The translations under genes were made by a program, and so were the position numbers. 64,000 bases of DNA, taken from the NCBI GenBank assembly GCA_030651375.1, contig JAUSFM010000009.1:1-64000 (forward strand), in the 5' to 3' direction. Positions 25,206 through 32,087 of this stretch are shown one piece after another (the stretch's first letter is position 1; each line of letters starts with the position of its first letter). The notes under the pieces were generated by a model. That model was not told the DNA's origin. It worked only from the letters and a program-made list of their open reading frames with translations, and made no database searches. Origin of the DNA: Candidatus Woesearchaeota archaeon (GTDB taxonomy: Archaea > Nanobdellota > Nanobdellia > Woesearchaeales > UBA12501).

Positions 25206-25412
25206 ATGGCGACAACGATACAGGTCATGGACGAGACGCGCGATCAGTTGCAGCAGTTGCGCAAAACAATGCACGCAGAGTCCTACGATGAGGTCATCAA
25301 AAAGCTGATGAACACAGCCGCTGTTCCCAAAAAATCCTTGTACGGTTTTCTTGGGAAAAAAAATATGAAGGAAATTCTTGAGGGATTGCGTGATGAAACT
25401 GACCGCTTCTAG
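25206..25412 (+). CDS. vapB: VapB-type antitoxin
   Basis: A 68-residue antitoxin with an N-terminal DNA-binding strand-helix-helix (TTIQVMDETRDQLQQLRKTM, SYDEVIKKLMNT) and a C-terminal tail containing FLGKKNMKEILEGLRDETDRF that would wrap the toxin. The downstream PIN gene overlaps its last 20 nt, the standard vapBC arrangement. The mRNA is probably leaderless. Confidence 0.85.
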   Translation: MATTIQVMDETRDQLQQLRKTMHAESYDEVIKKLMNTAAVPKKSLYGFLGKKNMKEILEGLRDETDRF

Positions 25413-25788
25413 AATTTTTGCTGATTCATCATTTTGGCTTGCCTATTTTTTTGAAGAAAACAGTGCGGCACGTTCTATCATCGAGAATTCTGACTATCAC
25501 CTAGTGACCTCGGTCCTCTCCCTCTTTGAAGTCAAACGAAAACTTCTGCAGGAAAAATATGCTGCCATCAAAATTGAAATTGCCCTCAACCTGATGATCT
25601 CCCGCGGCATTATTGCTGAACTTTCTCCTGCTGTTTGTCTTGAAGCAGCAGATGTTTCAACACGGTTTAAGCTTCCGGCCATTGACGCACTTATCTATGC
25701 ATCAGCAAAGAATACTACTGCGTTGCTTATTACCAGCGACGCTCATTTTGAAGGCCTTGAAAACGTCCGATTGCTTGAAACTCTTTAA
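25393..25788 (+). CDS. vapC: VapC-type PIN-domain ribonuclease toxin
   Basis: A 131-residue PIN protein: IFADSSFWLAYF supplies the first Asp, SVLSLFEVKRKL the Glu, and PAIDALIYASAKNTTALLITSDAHF the later acidic pair, forming the Mg-binding quartet. VapC toxins cut tRNA or rRNA. I start at MKLTAS, inside the vapB 3' end, rather than a GTG 15 nt earlier. The stop overlaps the thioredoxin gene's stop by 4 nt on the other strand. Confidence 0.88.
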   Translation: MKLTASRIFADSSFWLAYFFEENSAARSIIENSDYHLVTSVLSLFEVKRKLLQEKYAAIKIEIALNLMISRGIIAELSPAVCLEAADVSTRFKLPAIDALIYASAKNTTALLITSDAHFEGLENVRLLETL

Positions 25789-26090
25789 TTCCATTTCACC
25801 AGTTTCTGCTTCAACATCTCTTTGCTCATATTTCCAACGAGCCGGTCAACTTCTGTCCCGTTTTTGAACACAATCAGGCAGGGTATGCTCATCACGCCGT
25901 GGTCTTGGGCAAGCTCACGTTCCTCATCGACGTTGAGCTTTGCAAATGTAATCGTCTTGAGCTCGCCAGACACCGTTTCAAACGCAGGCGCCAGTGCTCG
26001 GCAAGGGCCGCACCATTCTGCCCAGAAGTCAACCACCGTGACCCCATTTCCGATGGTGCTCTTGAAGTTACTCGTGGTGAGCTGGAGCAT
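25785..26090 (-). CDS. Thioredoxin
   Basis: A 101-residue thioredoxin with active site WCGPC (Cys27, Cys30), the cis-proline loop MSIPCLIVF and FKNGTEVDRLVG. It reduces cytosolic protein disulfides and can feed electrons to CcdA-type membrane relays (one is encoded at 43625). The start MLQLTTSNF follows a strong AGGAGG by 9 nt and overlaps the 3' end of the NYN gene by 23 nt, so the frame upstream of it is not coding for this protein. Confidence 0.93.
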   Translation of the reverse strand: MLQLTTSNFKSTIGNGVTVVDFWAEWCGPCRALAPAFETVSGELKTITFAKLNVDEERELAQDHGVMSIPCLIVFKNGTEVDRLVGNMSKEMLKQKLVKWN

Positions 26091-26670
26091 GGTCAGGCCC
26101 TCCTTCAGCAGGTGCGTGCGCTGGATGATGCGCGGTTGCATGAGTTGCGTGATGCGGTGCAGCACGGTGGTGATAGCCAATCAAGAACTTCGATGGATAT
26201 CGGTCCATATCCAAAAACTCGTGCGCAGTTTCTTTCAATTTTGATGACGCGGTTCTGCCAAAAGCAATGACTTCAGTTCTGCAGCCGAGCGCTTCAACGT
26301 GTTCCAACAGGTCTTGGAAGTCTCCGTCGCCGGATACCAACACGACAACATCAATTTTCGCGGCAAGCCGCATGACATCCATGGCAATACCGATGTCCCA
26401 GTCGCCTTTTTTTGCGCCGCCGAAGAAAATTTGAAGATCCTTGGCACGGACTTCGTAGCCGATTTTTTCAAGGGCTTGGTGAAAATCCTTTTCCCCCTTG
26501 ACATCGGCGTTGATAACATAACAGACTGCGCGGGTAAGTTTTCTGCCGCGAATTGCCGCTTTGAGAATCATGGCAAAATTAACTTTCAGGCCGTACAAGT
26601 TCTTTGCAGAATAATACATATTCTGCACGTCAATAAAAACGCCAATTCGCTGGTCCTTGTGGTGTACCAT
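26068..26670 (-). CDS. NYN/LabA-like nuclease domain protein with His-rich tail
   Basis: A 200-residue protein. The NYN (PIN-like) fold is visible as IGVFIDVQNMYYSAK, the GDWDIGIAMDVMRLA segment and VVLVSGDGDFQDLLEHV, giving the acidic residues of a metal-dependent RNase, as in LabA/DUF88. A 33-residue tail (HHRAAPHHATHATAHHPAHA..., residues 167-200) is extremely His-rich and may bind metal. TTTAAATAAA sits 31 nt before the ATG. It forms an operon with thioredoxin. Confidence 0.85.
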   Translation of the reverse strand: MVHHKDQRIGVFIDVQNMYYSAKNLYGLKVNFAMILKAAIRGRKLTRAVCYVINADVKGEKDFHQALEKIGYEVRAKDLQIFFGGAKKGDWDIGIAMDVMRLAAKIDVVVLVSGDGDFQDLLEHVEALGCRTEVIAFGRTASSKLKETAHEFLDMDRYPSKFLIGYHHRAAPHHATHATAHHPAHAPAEGGPDHAPAHHE

Positions 26671-26766
26671 AGGCGCTTTGGCACGCGCTTTTATTTAAAT
26701 AGTTTGTGACTCTATCTCCTGTATCCTTGAGAAAGGTTTATCAAGAGGGGCTCTACCTGCGGAGAT

Positions 26767-27765
26767 ATGCCACAGCCAGCGCCTCAATCACCCTCATCAG
26801 AACCTGTTCTGACGTATGAAGAAATCATGAGTGTCATGTCTATTGATGAACTCCTTGCCCTGTATGATTCGCATGGTAAAAAATTTACATCGCAGGATGC
26901 CTTTCTTTTGTTTTTGAGCGATGAATGGAGGCGAGAAATAGTTCGTGTTGGGAATGAAGCAATACGGAAAGAGCCGCACGCTGTTTTTCCCTTAGAAGAT
27001 GTGGTGGTTGATGGAATGGTGTATCGCCTTGCAGGAATTCAGCACCATGCCACTCACAGCGATGAAGCAAAAAAAATACTGAGTGATGCAATGCAAGGGC
27101 CGAGCTCCTATTGTGAACAATATCTTCGTTATCTTTGTCCAGCCGCACCGGTAAACGAGCTTCTTGACCATAGTGTTTTAACATTTTATGATATGGTTCG
27201 GGTACGTGGATTGATTATCAACAGCTTTCCTTCTAACTTAAAACGTCGTTTTGAATTATCCCAGACTTCTGACGCCGTCTTTGAAAATGACCTACGGCAT
27301 TTTAATGTGCCTGTTGAAGTCACTCGTGGATTATTTGTTTCTTCAGGAATCAAAATAGCAGGCCGTCGCGATGAAAAAATACGCTTACCTGCGTATGTTG
27401 ATTTGGAATTATATAGTCGACTTTCCAAATTTAGGCAAAGTTGTGCACGCCGTTCGATGTATATGGCTGCATTTCTTCGCGCTGACCCTGCGCCAGAAAA
27501 ACGCTTACTCGCAGGCGCAGCGCACATCCCTGAAACACGCTACTATCTTCTGAAAGGTGTACCATTTGCCGAAGTAACTGATCGTGCAGAACATGATTAT
27601 GAACTGTTGCGCCGAGATTCAGAACAGTACCTGCAGCACCAATTTGAATTAGAAAAAAAGTGGAATCGTGCACTTATTCCTTGGCTGCTTTTTTTTGACG
27701 TCGTAGCAGTTAGTGTCGGGACAGCGTTGCGTTTCCTATCTGATCTTTATTCTTTTCTTAAGTGA
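26767..27765 (+). CDS. Hypothetical protein with C-terminal membrane anchor
   Basis: A 332-residue mostly helical protein ending in one hydrophobic segment (about 307-328, LIPWLLFFDVVAVSVGTALRF) before a short tail, a tail-anchored arrangement. GGAGAT precedes the ATG and TTTATCAA lies upstream. No enzyme motif is apparent. Its 3' end overlaps the truncated helicase gene by 19 nt. Family not recognised. Confidence 0.6.
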   Translation: MPQPAPQSPSSEPVLTYEEIMSVMSIDELLALYDSHGKKFTSQDAFLLFLSDEWRREIVRVGNEAIRKEPHAVFPLEDVVVDGMVYRLAGIQHHATHSDEAKKILSDAMQGPSSYCEQYLRYLCPAAPVNELLDHSVLTFYDMVRVRGLIINSFPSNLKRRFELSQTSDAVFENDLRHFNVPVEVTRGLFVSSGIKIAGRRDEKIRLPAYVDLELYSRLSKFRQSCARRSMYMAAFLRADPAPEKRLLAGAAHIPETRYYLLKGVPFAEVTDRAEHDYELLRRDSEQYLQHQFELEKKWNRALIPWLLFFDVVAVSVGTALRFLSDLYSFLK

Positions 27766-28430
27766 TGAAACGTCACTTTTCCATCCACATACACGCCCTT
27801 CCGCAGTTCCACCGGCCGCCAGGTATCAAGAACTACGTCGGCGCCAAGCCACTGCGCGAGCTCTTCCGGATTGCCAATCGTCGCGCTCAAGCCGAGAATC
27901 TGGACGTTTTTCAGAATCCGCCGGAGTAGCGTCAGAAGAATTTCAAGTGTCGGGCCACGGCTGGTATCATTCAACAAATGAATTTCATCAACAATAATCA
28001 GGCGGATGTCTTTCACCCACGGCGCCGTGTGCCGTATGACTGAATCCATTTTTTCAGACGTTGCAATAATCACATCCTGCCGTGCAAGATGCACCTCTGG
28101 GCGGTCAAGGTCGCCGATGGACAGCGCAATGTTCATCATCGCGCCGTAGCGCTGCTTGAACTGCTTGTATTTCTCAGTTGCCAGCGCTTTCAGCGGTGCC
28201 AGATACACGACTTTGCCGGCGTGTTTTGTCAGCACCATGTTTATCATGGCAAGCTCTGCAACAAATGTTTTCCCCGAGCCGGTTGGCGTGCAGACCACCA
28301 GACTTTTTCCTTCAAACAGGCCTGCGTTCAATGCCTTTTCCTGACAGGGCCGGAGCTCGCCAAGCTTTGCTTTTTCGTAGATTTCATATACCTTGTCCGG
28401 TATTTTTCCTTTCAGTTCAGAGAGGTGCAT
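27747..28430 (-). CDS. Truncated Ski2/Hel308-like helicase (first RecA domain only)
   Basis: A 227-residue protein holding only the N-terminal RecA domain of a superfamily 2 helicase: Q-motif region LRPCQEKALNAG, motif I PTGSGKTF, Ia YLAPLKALATEKY, motif II VDEIHLLND and motif III LSATIGNPEELAQWLG. The second RecA domain with motifs IV-VI, the winged helix and ratchet are missing; the frame stops inside the convergent gene's 3' end. Full-length Hel308/Ski2 proteins are 700 aa or more. The start is leaderless (TTTTTATA 29 nt upstream). It may be a degraded helicase or a single-domain ATPase. Confidence 0.8.
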   Translation of the reverse strand: MHLSELKGKIPDKVYEIYEKAKLGELRPCQEKALNAGLFEGKSLVVCTPTGSGKTFVAELAMINMVLTKHAGKVVYLAPLKALATEKYKQFKQRYGAMMNIALSIGDLDRPEVHLARQDVIIATSEKMDSVIRHTAPWVKDIRLIIVDEIHLLNDTSRGPTLEILLTLLRRILKNVQILGLSATIGNPEELAQWLGADVVLDTWRPVELRKGVYVDGKVTFHHLRKE

Positions 28431-28475
28431 GGTTGGTGAAAATAGGTGGTGGTATAAAAACTTAAAGGAAAAACG

Positions 28476-28591
28476 CGCCGGGGCTGGGATTTTCACCCAG
28501 AGGGTTTTTGACCCAACGGAGTTTGAACCCAGAAGTCCTTGCGGACGCGTAGGTTTCAACTACGTGCTCTACCTAGTTGAGCGACCCCGGC
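28476..28591 (-). tRNA. Class II tRNA, GAA anticodon, T-loop intron
   Basis: Acceptor GCCGGGG/CCCCGGC, U8, D-arm GCTC-AACTAGGTA-GAGC (A14, G18, G19, A21), anticodon arm CGTAG-TTGAAAC-CTACG (anticodon GAA), long variable arm GTCC-GCAA-GGAC, T-stem CTGGG/CCCAG. The T-loop TTCAAA|T is interrupted by a 32-nt intron (28490-28521). UUCA/UGAA form the 4-bp centre of a bulge-helix-bulge motif flanked by 3-nt bulges AAC and AAU, and the intron holds a GGGT-CAAAA-ACCC hairpin. The discriminator is G73 and CCA is not encoded. Long variable arms belong to Leu/Ser tRNAs, yet GAA is the Phe anticodon, so identity is unclear. Confidence 0.8.
28490..28521 (-). other. T-loop (59/60) BHB intron of the tRNA at 28476
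   Basis: 32 nt predicted to be removed by the archaeal splicing endonuclease. Central helix UUCA/UGAA, bulges AAC and AAU, internal hairpin GGGT-CAAAA-ACCC. Excision restores a perfect UUCAAAU T-loop and G53-C61 closing pair. Confidence 0.75.
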
Positions 28592-28633
28592 ATACGAAAA
28601 GTATTTATATCTGCAATGGTATATCCTCCATTT

Positions 28634-28712
28634 AGGTTTCAACTACGTGCTCTTTGAGCGACCAATTTCAGTTTTCAGTCACTTGCACCAGTTGGTGCAT
28701 CGCCGTTTTTTT
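28634..28712 (+). ncRNA. Candidate RNA antisense to the adjacent tRNA 5' half (tandem unit)
   Basis: A TTTATAT box at 28604-28610 predicts a start at 28634, exactly where a sequence begins that is the complement of the tRNA at 28476 from its anticodon loop back to position 7-8. It matches 30 nt apart from a 6-nt gap in the D-loop (AGGTTTCAACTACGTGCTCT then TTGAGCGACC). A second unit follows (AGTTTTCAGTCACTTGCACC...), antisense to a tRNA half with loop CTGAAAA not present in this window, then a GCACCA-GT-TGGTGC hairpin, ATCGCCG and seven Ts as terminator. Transcription is predicted, not shown. Confidence 0.5.
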
Positions 28713-28734
28713 CTTTTTTTATCAAATGAATAAG

Positions 28735-28858
28735 CGCCGGGGCTGGGATTTTCACCCTGATGCATTAAACCGTTATGCACCACGCTTTGAACCCAGATAG
28801 CCCGTGTAGGGCACCTCAGGTTTCAACTGAGTGCAATACCGGATTATGCGACCCCGGC
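28735..28858 (-). tRNA. Class II tRNA, GAA anticodon, T-loop intron (second)
   Basis: Same acceptor (GCCGGGG/CCCCGGC), U8, G18-G19 in the D-loop, anticodon arm CTCAG-TTGAAAC-CTGAG (GAA), variable arm GCCC-TACA-CGGGC, T-stem CTGGG/CCCAG. The T-loop is split by a 37-nt intron (28749-28785) at the same 59/60 position, again with UUCA/UGAA between 3-nt bulges and an inner UGCAU/AUGCA stem. Discriminator G73, no encoded CCA. It differs from its neighbour mainly in the D, anticodon-stem and variable arms while keeping the odd anticodon loop, so it is not a simple recent tandem copy. Confidence 0.8.
28749..28785 (-). other. T-loop (59/60) BHB intron of the tRNA at 28735
   Basis: 37 nt between TTCAAA and T of the T-loop. 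The intron differs in sequence and length from that of the neighbouring tRNA but keeps the UGAA that pairs with exon UUCA, as a BHB site requires. Confidence 0.7.
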
Positions 28859-28903
28859 ATGATGAACGAAAATTTTATATAGTTGGTTCATTTTTGAGTT
28901 TAT

Positions 28904-28943
28904 AGGTTTCAACTGAGTGCATACTGGTTATGCGACTTTTTTT
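28904..28943 (+). ncRNA. Candidate short antisense RNA to the second tRNA
   Basis: TTTATATA at 28874-28881 predicts a start at 28904. The RNA would begin AGGTTTCAACTGAGTGCA, as the 28634 unit begins AGGTTTCAAC, and is complementary to the D/anticodon half of the tRNA at 28735 with two single-base gaps and one substitution. A GCATA-CTGGT-TATGC hairpin, GAC and seven Ts form the end. About 40 nt long. Confidence 0.5.
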
Positions 28944-28961
28944 CTTTCTTTTTTTCATTCT

Positions 28962-29116
28962 CTAAGATACTCTTCTTAATATGCGTTGCTCCTCAAAATC
29001 CGGAAGATTTCCGGCGGCGCCGGAACGTATGCGGCACTGCCGAAATAGTTCCGAAACAAAGCAAGAAATCCGAAAAGATTCCGGTTGCGCCGGAACAGCA
29101 TTTTTTTGTCGTCTAC
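28962..29116 (+). repeat. TTCCGG-rich dispersed element, copy B
   Basis: Begins CTAAGATACTCTTCTTAATATGC right after the terminator of the antisense unit. Contains CCGGAA-GAT-TTCCGG and further TCCG/TTCCG units and ends near TTTTTTTGTCGTC. A frame from the ATG at 28981 (MRCSSKSGRFPAAPERMRHC...) aligns without gaps over 45 codons with copies A and C (shared K6, G8, F10, P14, E15, R18, R21, S24, R31, S34, G38, R44). The frame here runs on into the 3' end of the next gene, which makes a protein product less certain. Confidence 0.75.
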
Positions 29117-29135
29117 TCTTTTGCGCAGAAAGGTT

Positions 29136-29807
29136 TTATCTTATTTCAACCACATACTCAAAATAATCGTCCCACGGATTTTCCAGTTTCATCATTTGGG
29201 GGACGGTGAGATGCTCAAAGTATCTCCGGAACGGCCGCATTGAATTACCGTGTGCAGAAATAGCGACATTGACTTTTTTTTGCTTCATTATCTTCAGCAA
29301 ATCCTTAATGAATGAGCGAACGCGTTTTTCGACCATCTTGACGCTTTCGCCGCCGGGCGGCCGGGTGGTATAGCTGCGGCGGATTATTTTAAGGTCTGCT
29401 TCGCCATGTTTTTTGATGAACTCCTCTCTTTGCTTTCCATGCAGGTGGTCCATCTTATGCCAGTGCAAAAGCGTTTTGTAGTCGTGTTCACCCTGTTTTT
29501 TCACAAACCATGAATGGTGGTGCCCCTGTACATTTCCATAGCTCCGCTCAATCATGCGGTCGTCCTTGATAATCCGTTTGCATTCCGGATGATATTTCAG
29601 CACTGGCTTCAGCGTGTCAATGGAGCGCGACAGTCGCGTTTGAAACGCAACGTCAATCCGTTTGTGTTTTAATTTTTCAGCAATTTTCTGCGCGTCTTTT
29701 TTTCCGCGCGGTGTTAATCGCGAATCCTTCCAGCCGGTAAACACGTGGTCCCTATTATAGTACGTCTGGCCGTGGCGGAAGAGATAGATGTGCAGTTTCA
29801 CGTTCAT
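29136..29807 (-). CDS. Phosphoglycerate mutase-like histidine phosphatase
   Basis: A 223-residue dPGM/histidine-phosphatase-family protein: FRHGQTYYNRDHVFTGW with the phospho-acceptor His, RLTPRGKKDAQ, QTRLSRSIDT, ERSYGNVQG and ISAHGNSMRPF with the second His. The WxDSxLTxxG pattern and YG.(L/V)QG loop are those of cofactor-dependent phosphoglycerate mutase, and the gene overlaps enolase by ATGA, so it most likely converts 3-PG to 2-PG just upstream of enolase in glycolysis/gluconeogenesis. Another ATG 6 nt earlier is possible. Confidence 0.88.
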   Translation of the reverse strand: MNVKLHIYLFRHGQTYYNRDHVFTGWKDSRLTPRGKKDAQKIAEKLKHKRIDVAFQTRLSRSIDTLKPVLKYHPECKRIIKDDRMIERSYGNVQGHHHSWFVKKQGEHDYKTLLHWHKMDHLHGKQREEFIKKHGEADLKIIRRSYTTRPPGGESVKMVEKRVRSFIKDLLKIMKQKKVNVAISAHGNSMRPFRRYFEHLTVPQMMKLENPWDDYFEYVVEIR

Positions 29808-31078
29808 CGCCATCCGTAGCGTGCTTTCTTCCCGAGCTCCTCTTCAATTCGCAGCAGCTGGTTATACTTCGCTGTCCGTTCTCCACGGCATGGCGCACCC
29901 AATTTTATCTGGCCGCAGCCCAAGCCAACGGCAAGGTCAGCGATGAATGAGTCTTCTGTTTCGCCGGAGCGGTGGCTCACCATGACCTTCCAGCCGTAGT
30001 GCATCGCGACTTTTGCAGCGGAAAGCGCCTCGGTTACCGTGCCGATTTGGTTGACTTTCAGCAGCAGCGCGTTGCACAATTCTTTTTCGAGTGCGGTTTC
30101 AATGCGCTTGATGTTAGTCACGAGCAGGTCATCGCCGACGATTTGAAACCCTTGCTGGAGTTTTTTTATTTTTTTGCCACGAATGTGCTGCATCAGGCTC
30201 TGCCATGCGTCAAAATCGTCTTCAGCGAATGGGTCTTCGAGAGAAATAATCGAATAATCCTCGAGGAGTGTCCAGTAATAGTCCGTCAGCTTGTCTGCGC
30301 TCATGTCTCTGCCTATGGTGTATTTTTTTGTTTTTTTGTTGTAGAATTCTGACGCAGCTGCGTCAATCGCTATCTTCATCTGTTTTTTGTAGCCGGCACG
30401 GTAGATTGCTTCTTCAATAAGATTGAGCGCCTCAAACGCATCTTTGAGCGGCGGGGCAAATCCTCCTTCGTCACCGACGAGCGTCCATTGTTTTCCATAT
30501 CGGTGTGCAATTAATTGTTTGAGTTCGTCGTATGTTTCCACCACCATCTGTGTTGCCTGCGCAAAAGTGCGTGCGTGCGTTGGCACAATCATCAGTTCCT
30601 GAATCGGCAGTCCGCCGGCAGCGTGCCTGCCGCCGTTGAGTATGTTAGCAAACGGCATCGGCAGTATCGGCCGTGTGTGGGCGAGCGATGCGATGTGTTC
30701 GTACAGAGACTTGTTTTTTTCCAGCGCAGCAAGCCGTGCTGTAGCCATGCTCACGCCGAGCATTGCGTTGGCGCCGAGCCGTGACTTATTGAGCGTGTGG
30801 TCGAGAAACAGAAGAGTATTGTCAACCGCTGTCTGCTCCGGCGTTTTTCCTATCAGCACCGGCCGAATGATTTTGTTAACACTCTGCACGGCACGGAGCA
30901 CGCCTTTGCCGTGATACGCACGTGTTTTGTCGCGCAGTTCCACAGCTTCATGTGCGCCGGTTGACGCGCCGGATGGATCAGATGCGCGCACCATTCCTTT
31001 TGGCGAACACATTTCCACTTCAATGGTCGGATTGCCGCGCGAGTCAAGAATCTGGCGTGCATGGATGTTTTGAATCAT
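29804..31078 (-). CDS. eno: Enolase
   Basis: A 424-residue enolase: ILDSRGNPTIEVE, the SGASTGAHEA loop, NGGRHAAGG, the metal ligands in DEGGFAPP / LEDPFAED / GDDLLVTN, and catalytic lysine region LLKVNQIGTVTE and SHRSGETED. Converts 2-phosphoglycerate to phosphoenolpyruvate. GAGG sits 7 nt before the ATG, with TATAAAAA further up, so the leader is about 50 nt. Overlaps the phosphoglycerate mutase-like gene. Confidence 0.96.
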   Translation of the reverse strand: MIQNIHARQILDSRGNPTIEVEMCSPKGMVRASDPSGASTGAHEAVELRDKTRAYHGKGVLRAVQSVNKIIRPVLIGKTPEQTAVDNTLLFLDHTLNKSRLGANAMLGVSMATARLAALEKNKSLYEHIASLAHTRPILPMPFANILNGGRHAAGGLPIQELMIVPTHARTFAQATQMVVETYDELKQLIAHRYGKQWTLVGDEGGFAPPLKDAFEALNLIEEAIYRAGYKKQMKIAIDAAASEFYNKKTKKYTIGRDMSADKLTDYYWTLLEDYSIISLEDPFAEDDFDAWQSLMQHIRGKKIKKLQQGFQIVGDDLLVTNIKRIETALEKELCNALLLKVNQIGTVTEALSAAKVAMHYGWKVMVSHRSGETEDSFIADLAVGLGCGQIKLGAPCRGERTAKYNQLLRIEEELGKKARYGWR

Positions 31079-31378
31079 GGGTGCCTCTTTCTTTTCCTCT
31101 TTTTTCTTTTCTCTCCTTCTCTTCTGTTCTTTTTATTCTTTTTCCATGCTTTTTATACTTCTGTTCTTTTAAATTTTCTCAACCACCGCCTCCTAAAATG
31201 GCACTATCGTTTAGTGCTAAACTGTTTTGTTTACACTCATCTTAGCCGTTCTCCCTTTTCAAAAACACAATCTTTTTAAACAAACAACGCTGTATTAATC
31301 TCAATATATATTGGCCTATGAATATTAAACTATTAAACAAATATAATCACAATCTGATACACTGGAGGTGTATGGTCA
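31079..31378 (+). other. Divergent promoter region, 300 nt
   Basis: No gene seen. The left half is pyrimidine-rich (leader and TATA of enolase, reading leftward) and contains a small TTTAG-TG-CTAAA palindrome at about 31212. The right half holds an AATATATATT box near 31301 and an AT-rich leader for the gene at 31379. Confidence 0.5.
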
Positions 31379-32044
31379 ATGGCAAAACATAAAAAAGCCA
31401 AACATGCAGCAAAACAAGCATCTGCTGCGCCGAGCTCGCATTCATCACGCTCAAAGTTTCCAACGAGTTGGATTGTTGGAGCAGTTGTGGTAATTGTCGT
31501 GCTGATTCTCATCTTCACGCGAAAGGCGCCAGAAATGCCTGCGCCTGCAGCACCCGAGGCCGTACAACCGGCACCTGCGGATGAAGAAGTAGATACTGAT
31601 GAAGGAGTGCTCGTACCATCAGAAGTTGAAGTCCAGTCAGAAATGACCGGCTCACGCGCAGGAGCATACGATCCCATGGTCTGGGAACAAGGTTCCTTCT
31701 TTGGCGGCATCAAGTGCTTGAAGTCAACCGGCTTCAGAACTGACGTGCTCGAATTCCAGCTTAAGAACAAGGAAACATTTCCTGTACACCTTGACTATGT
31801 TAAACCTGGCGATGTGACTACAAAAAATCCAACCGGCTTCTCGGTCAATGGTCAACGGTTAAGCAAAGGTGTCAAGGAAGCATGTGGAACAGACGTTGTT
31901 GAGCCGGGTGCAACAGCAACCTGTACGTTCGAAGTGCCACTGCGCCACTTTGGCCCAACCGGAACGAAGTCAGCAAACATATTGCAGCTGAAGATTCGAA
32001 CGTCAGACAAAAAACTAACCTCACAGACAGAATTTTTCTGCTGA
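31379..32044 (+). CDS. Single-pass membrane protein with exported beta domain
   Basis: A 221-residue protein: basic N-terminus (MAKHKKAKHAAK), one membrane helix (about 30-48, WIVGAVVVIVVLILIF), a Pro/Ala/Glu-rich linker, then a beta-rich outer domain with three cysteines (CLKSTGF, ACGTD, TCTFEV) and a final FFC. The outer domain pattern (LEFQLKNKETFPVHLDYV, PGATATCTFEVPL) resembles an Ig-like fold. GGAGGTG precedes the ATG by 8 nt. Similar short anchored proteins are common in DPANN archaea; function unknown. Confidence 0.7.
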   Translation: MAKHKKAKHAAKQASAAPSSHSSRSKFPTSWIVGAVVVIVVLILIFTRKAPEMPAPAAPEAVQPAPADEEVDTDEGVLVPSEVEVQSEMTGSRAGAYDPMVWEQGSFFGGIKCLKSTGFRTDVLEFQLKNKETFPVHLDYVKPGDVTTKNPTGFSVNGQRLSKGVKEACGTDVVEPGATATCTFEVPLRHFGPTGTKSANILQLKIRTSDKKLTSQTEFFC

Positions 32045-32087
32045 GGAAATTTTAAATTTTTTATTTCTCTTTTTTTCTTGACCGAAC

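Noticed and set aside
28476-28591. Reading the tRNA on the plus strand (anticodon would be TTC)
   Set aside because: The plus reading lacks the T-loop TTCRANY, G18-G19 and A14; all tertiary landmarks and the BHB intron fit only the minus strand.
28476-29116. CRISPR array at the repeat-rich tRNA locus
   Set aside because: Repeats are tRNA halves and hairpins of unequal spacing; no regular repeat-spacer periodicity and no cas genes.
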